A stretch of 36,802 bases of DNA from Planctomycetota bacterium (GTDB lineage: Bacteria > Planctomycetota > UBA1135 > GCA-002686595): the NCBI GenBank assembly GCA_016220035.1, contig JACRIO010000062.1, positions 1 through 36,802 on the forward strand, given 5' to 3'. The translations under genes and the position numbers were made by a program. The notes under the pieces were generated by a model. The model worked only from the letters and a program-made list of their open reading frames with translations. It was not told where the DNA came from and ran no database searches. Of the stretch, positions 35,830 to 36,802 are shown piece after piece (within the stretch, counting starts at the first letter, position 1; each line of letters starts with the position of its first letter).

Positions 35830-36802
35830 GTCGACGTCGAAGCGGATCGCGCCGGGGCGTTCGATCAGGACGAAACGCGGCTCGCCTGATGCGCTCTTCT
35901 TGTCGTGGCGCATCGCGCGCAGCAGGAGGGTGGGGTCGAGGCGGGCTTGGGTGAGCTCCGCGAGGCTCGCGGGCATGCCGAAGGCGTGCAGGAGGCGCTC
36001 GATGCGCTGCTCGAGTTCGTTCGAGGGCGCGATTCCGGCCGCGTGCGACAGCCGCGCCGCGAGCACGAGGCCGACGCCGACCGCGAGGCCGTGGGGGATC
36101 GCGCCGAAGCCCGCGACGTGCTCGATGGCGTGCGCGAAGGTGTGGCCGAGGTTGAGCGTCTTGCGCTCGCCCGCTTCGCGCGGATCGCGAGCGACGACGG
36201 CGGCTTTGTGCTGCACGCAGCGCGCGACGAGCTCCGCGAGCACGTCGGGGTCGCGCACGAGGATCGCCTGCGTTTCGTGCTCGAGGAACAGGAGCGCATC
36301 CTCGCCCTCGAGCAGCGCCGTCTTCACGACCTCGCCCAGGCCCGAGCGGTACTCGTCGTCCGACAACGTCGCGAGCACGCGCGTGTCGGCGAGCACGACG
36401 CACGGCTGGTGGAACGCGCCCGCGAGGTTCTTGCCGCGCTCCAGGTTCACCGCGGTCTTGCCGCCGACGGAGCTGTCGACCTGCGCGAGCAGCGTCGTCG
36501 GCACCTGCGCGAACGCGATGCCGCGGAGGTAGACCGACGCCGCGAAGCCGCCGAGGTCGCCGATCACGCCGCCGCCGAACGCGCTCAGGCACGCGCGTCG
36601 GTCGAGCGCGTGCTCGGCCAAGAAATCGGGCACGTGCTCCAGCACGACGAACGCCTTCGAGTCCTCGCCCGCGGGCACGGCCAGCACGGGGACGCCCTCC
36701 GGCGCGTGCGAGCGCGCGTACAAGCTCTCGACGTTCTCGTCGGTGAGCACGGCGCGCGCGGAGAAGTGCTTCGTGCGCGCATCGAGCTCCGCCAACGCTC
36801 CA
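35797..36802 (-). CDS. aroB: 3-dehydroquinate synthase, 5' end cut by the window
   Basis: At least 333 residues; the frame is open to the window edge, so the first 20-30 residues of this roughly 360-aa enzyme lie outside. It converts DAHP to 3-dehydroquinate (shikimate pathway, NAD and Zn dependent, cytoplasmic). Signatures: PAGEDSKAF, FGGGVIGDLGGFAASVYLRGIAFAQVPTTLLAQVDSSVGGKTAVNLERGKNLAGAFHQP (NAD and substrate site), EYRSGLGEVVKTALL, and the zinc ligands in KTLNLGHTFAHAIEH with IPHGLAVGVG, then MRHDKKSASGEPRFVL. The family normally ends soon after RFVLI; here the last 13 residues (DVDNTVPEQFFTR) and the stop are encoded by the right arm of the inverted-repeat element, so the original 3' end was probably replaced. 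Confidence 0.95.
   Translation of the reverse strand, partial: GALAELDARTKHFSARAVLTDENVESLYARSHAPEGVPVLAVPAGEDSKAFVVLEHVPDFLAEHALDRRACLSAFGGGVIGDLGGFAASVYLRGIAFAQVPTTLLAQVDSSVGGKTAVNLERGKNLAGAFHQPCVVLADTRVLATLSDDEYRSGLGEVVKTALLEGEDALLFLEHETQAILVRDPDVLAELVARCVQHKAAVVARDPREAGERKTLNLGHTFAHAIEHVAGFGAIPHGLAVGVGLVLAARLSHAAGIAPSNELEQRIERLLHAFGMPASLAELTQARLDPTLLLRAMRHDKKSASGEPRFVLIERPGAIRFDVDNTVPEQFFTR

Overview
The window is GC-rich bacterial chromosome (roughly two-thirds G+C or more) with dense single-copy housekeeping genes mixed with secreted and membrane proteins. I see no rRNA, tRNA, CRISPR array, transposase or phage gene. Several features suggest a Planctomycetota-like lineage: a secreted beta-propeller protein with a Cys-rich linker and a C-terminal beta domain ending NGWRITW, a HEAT-repeat/cyclophilin lipoprotein, a fused PilM/PilN protein, and several thioredoxin-like selenoproteins. 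This assignment rests on recalled family resemblance, not on a marker gene.

The main result is that three genes carry an in-frame TGA exactly where the first Cys of a thioredoxin CxxC motif should be, giving UxxC. They are U-S-T-C at 3014-3016 (minus strand), U-G-Q-C at 9388-9390 (plus) and U-G-P-C at 34799-34801 (plus). Each TGA is followed by a 7-bp hairpin with a 3-5 nt loop whose G lies 18-19 nt downstream, which fits the bacterial SECIS consensus. All three are very probably selenoproteins that ordinary gene callers would split or truncate. A fourth recoded TGA, the classical +1 frameshift of prfB (release factor 2, the UGA-reading factor), lies at 6408-6414. No selA, selB, selC or selD lies in the window.

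Layout. 1-1225: two less GC-rich, Cys-containing ORFs of unknown function. 1318-3199 (minus): a HAD phosphatase and a Sec-containing thioredoxin/MsrA-like lipoprotein, divergent from iadA (isoaspartyl dipeptidase) and a secreted M24 aminopeptidase (3339-6023). This block looks like protein repair and peptide turnover. 6214-7446: a strong terminator, then prfB. 7481-9082 (minus): a sulfatase-like lipoprotein. 9256-11293: the small UGQC thioredoxin and purH. 11369-14994 (minus): a membrane-anchored trypsin-like protease and a HEAT-repeat cyclophilin lipoprotein. 15254-20377: a co-directional run of ribBA, ECF sigma factor, zinc anti-sigma factor, a small anchored protein, a PilM/PilN fusion and a PilO-like protein, several with overlapping or nearly abutting ends. 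20386-25754 (minus): carB followed by an anchored TPR-like protein. 26030-30501 (minus): a large propeller protein and a polytopic membrane protein. 30556-34248 (minus): an autoregulated tetR, permease, ATPase and HlyD export operon with stop/start overlaps. 34589-35614: the TlpA-like UGPC selenoprotein. 35797-36802 (minus): aroB, cut by the window edge.

Two repeat structures stand out. One is a 216-bp element with perfect 36-bp inverted ends between tlpA and aroB, which supplies the aroB stop codon. The other is a REP-like inverted pair inside the start of the ABC ATPase gene. Both share a GTGCCAG...TTCACCC core.
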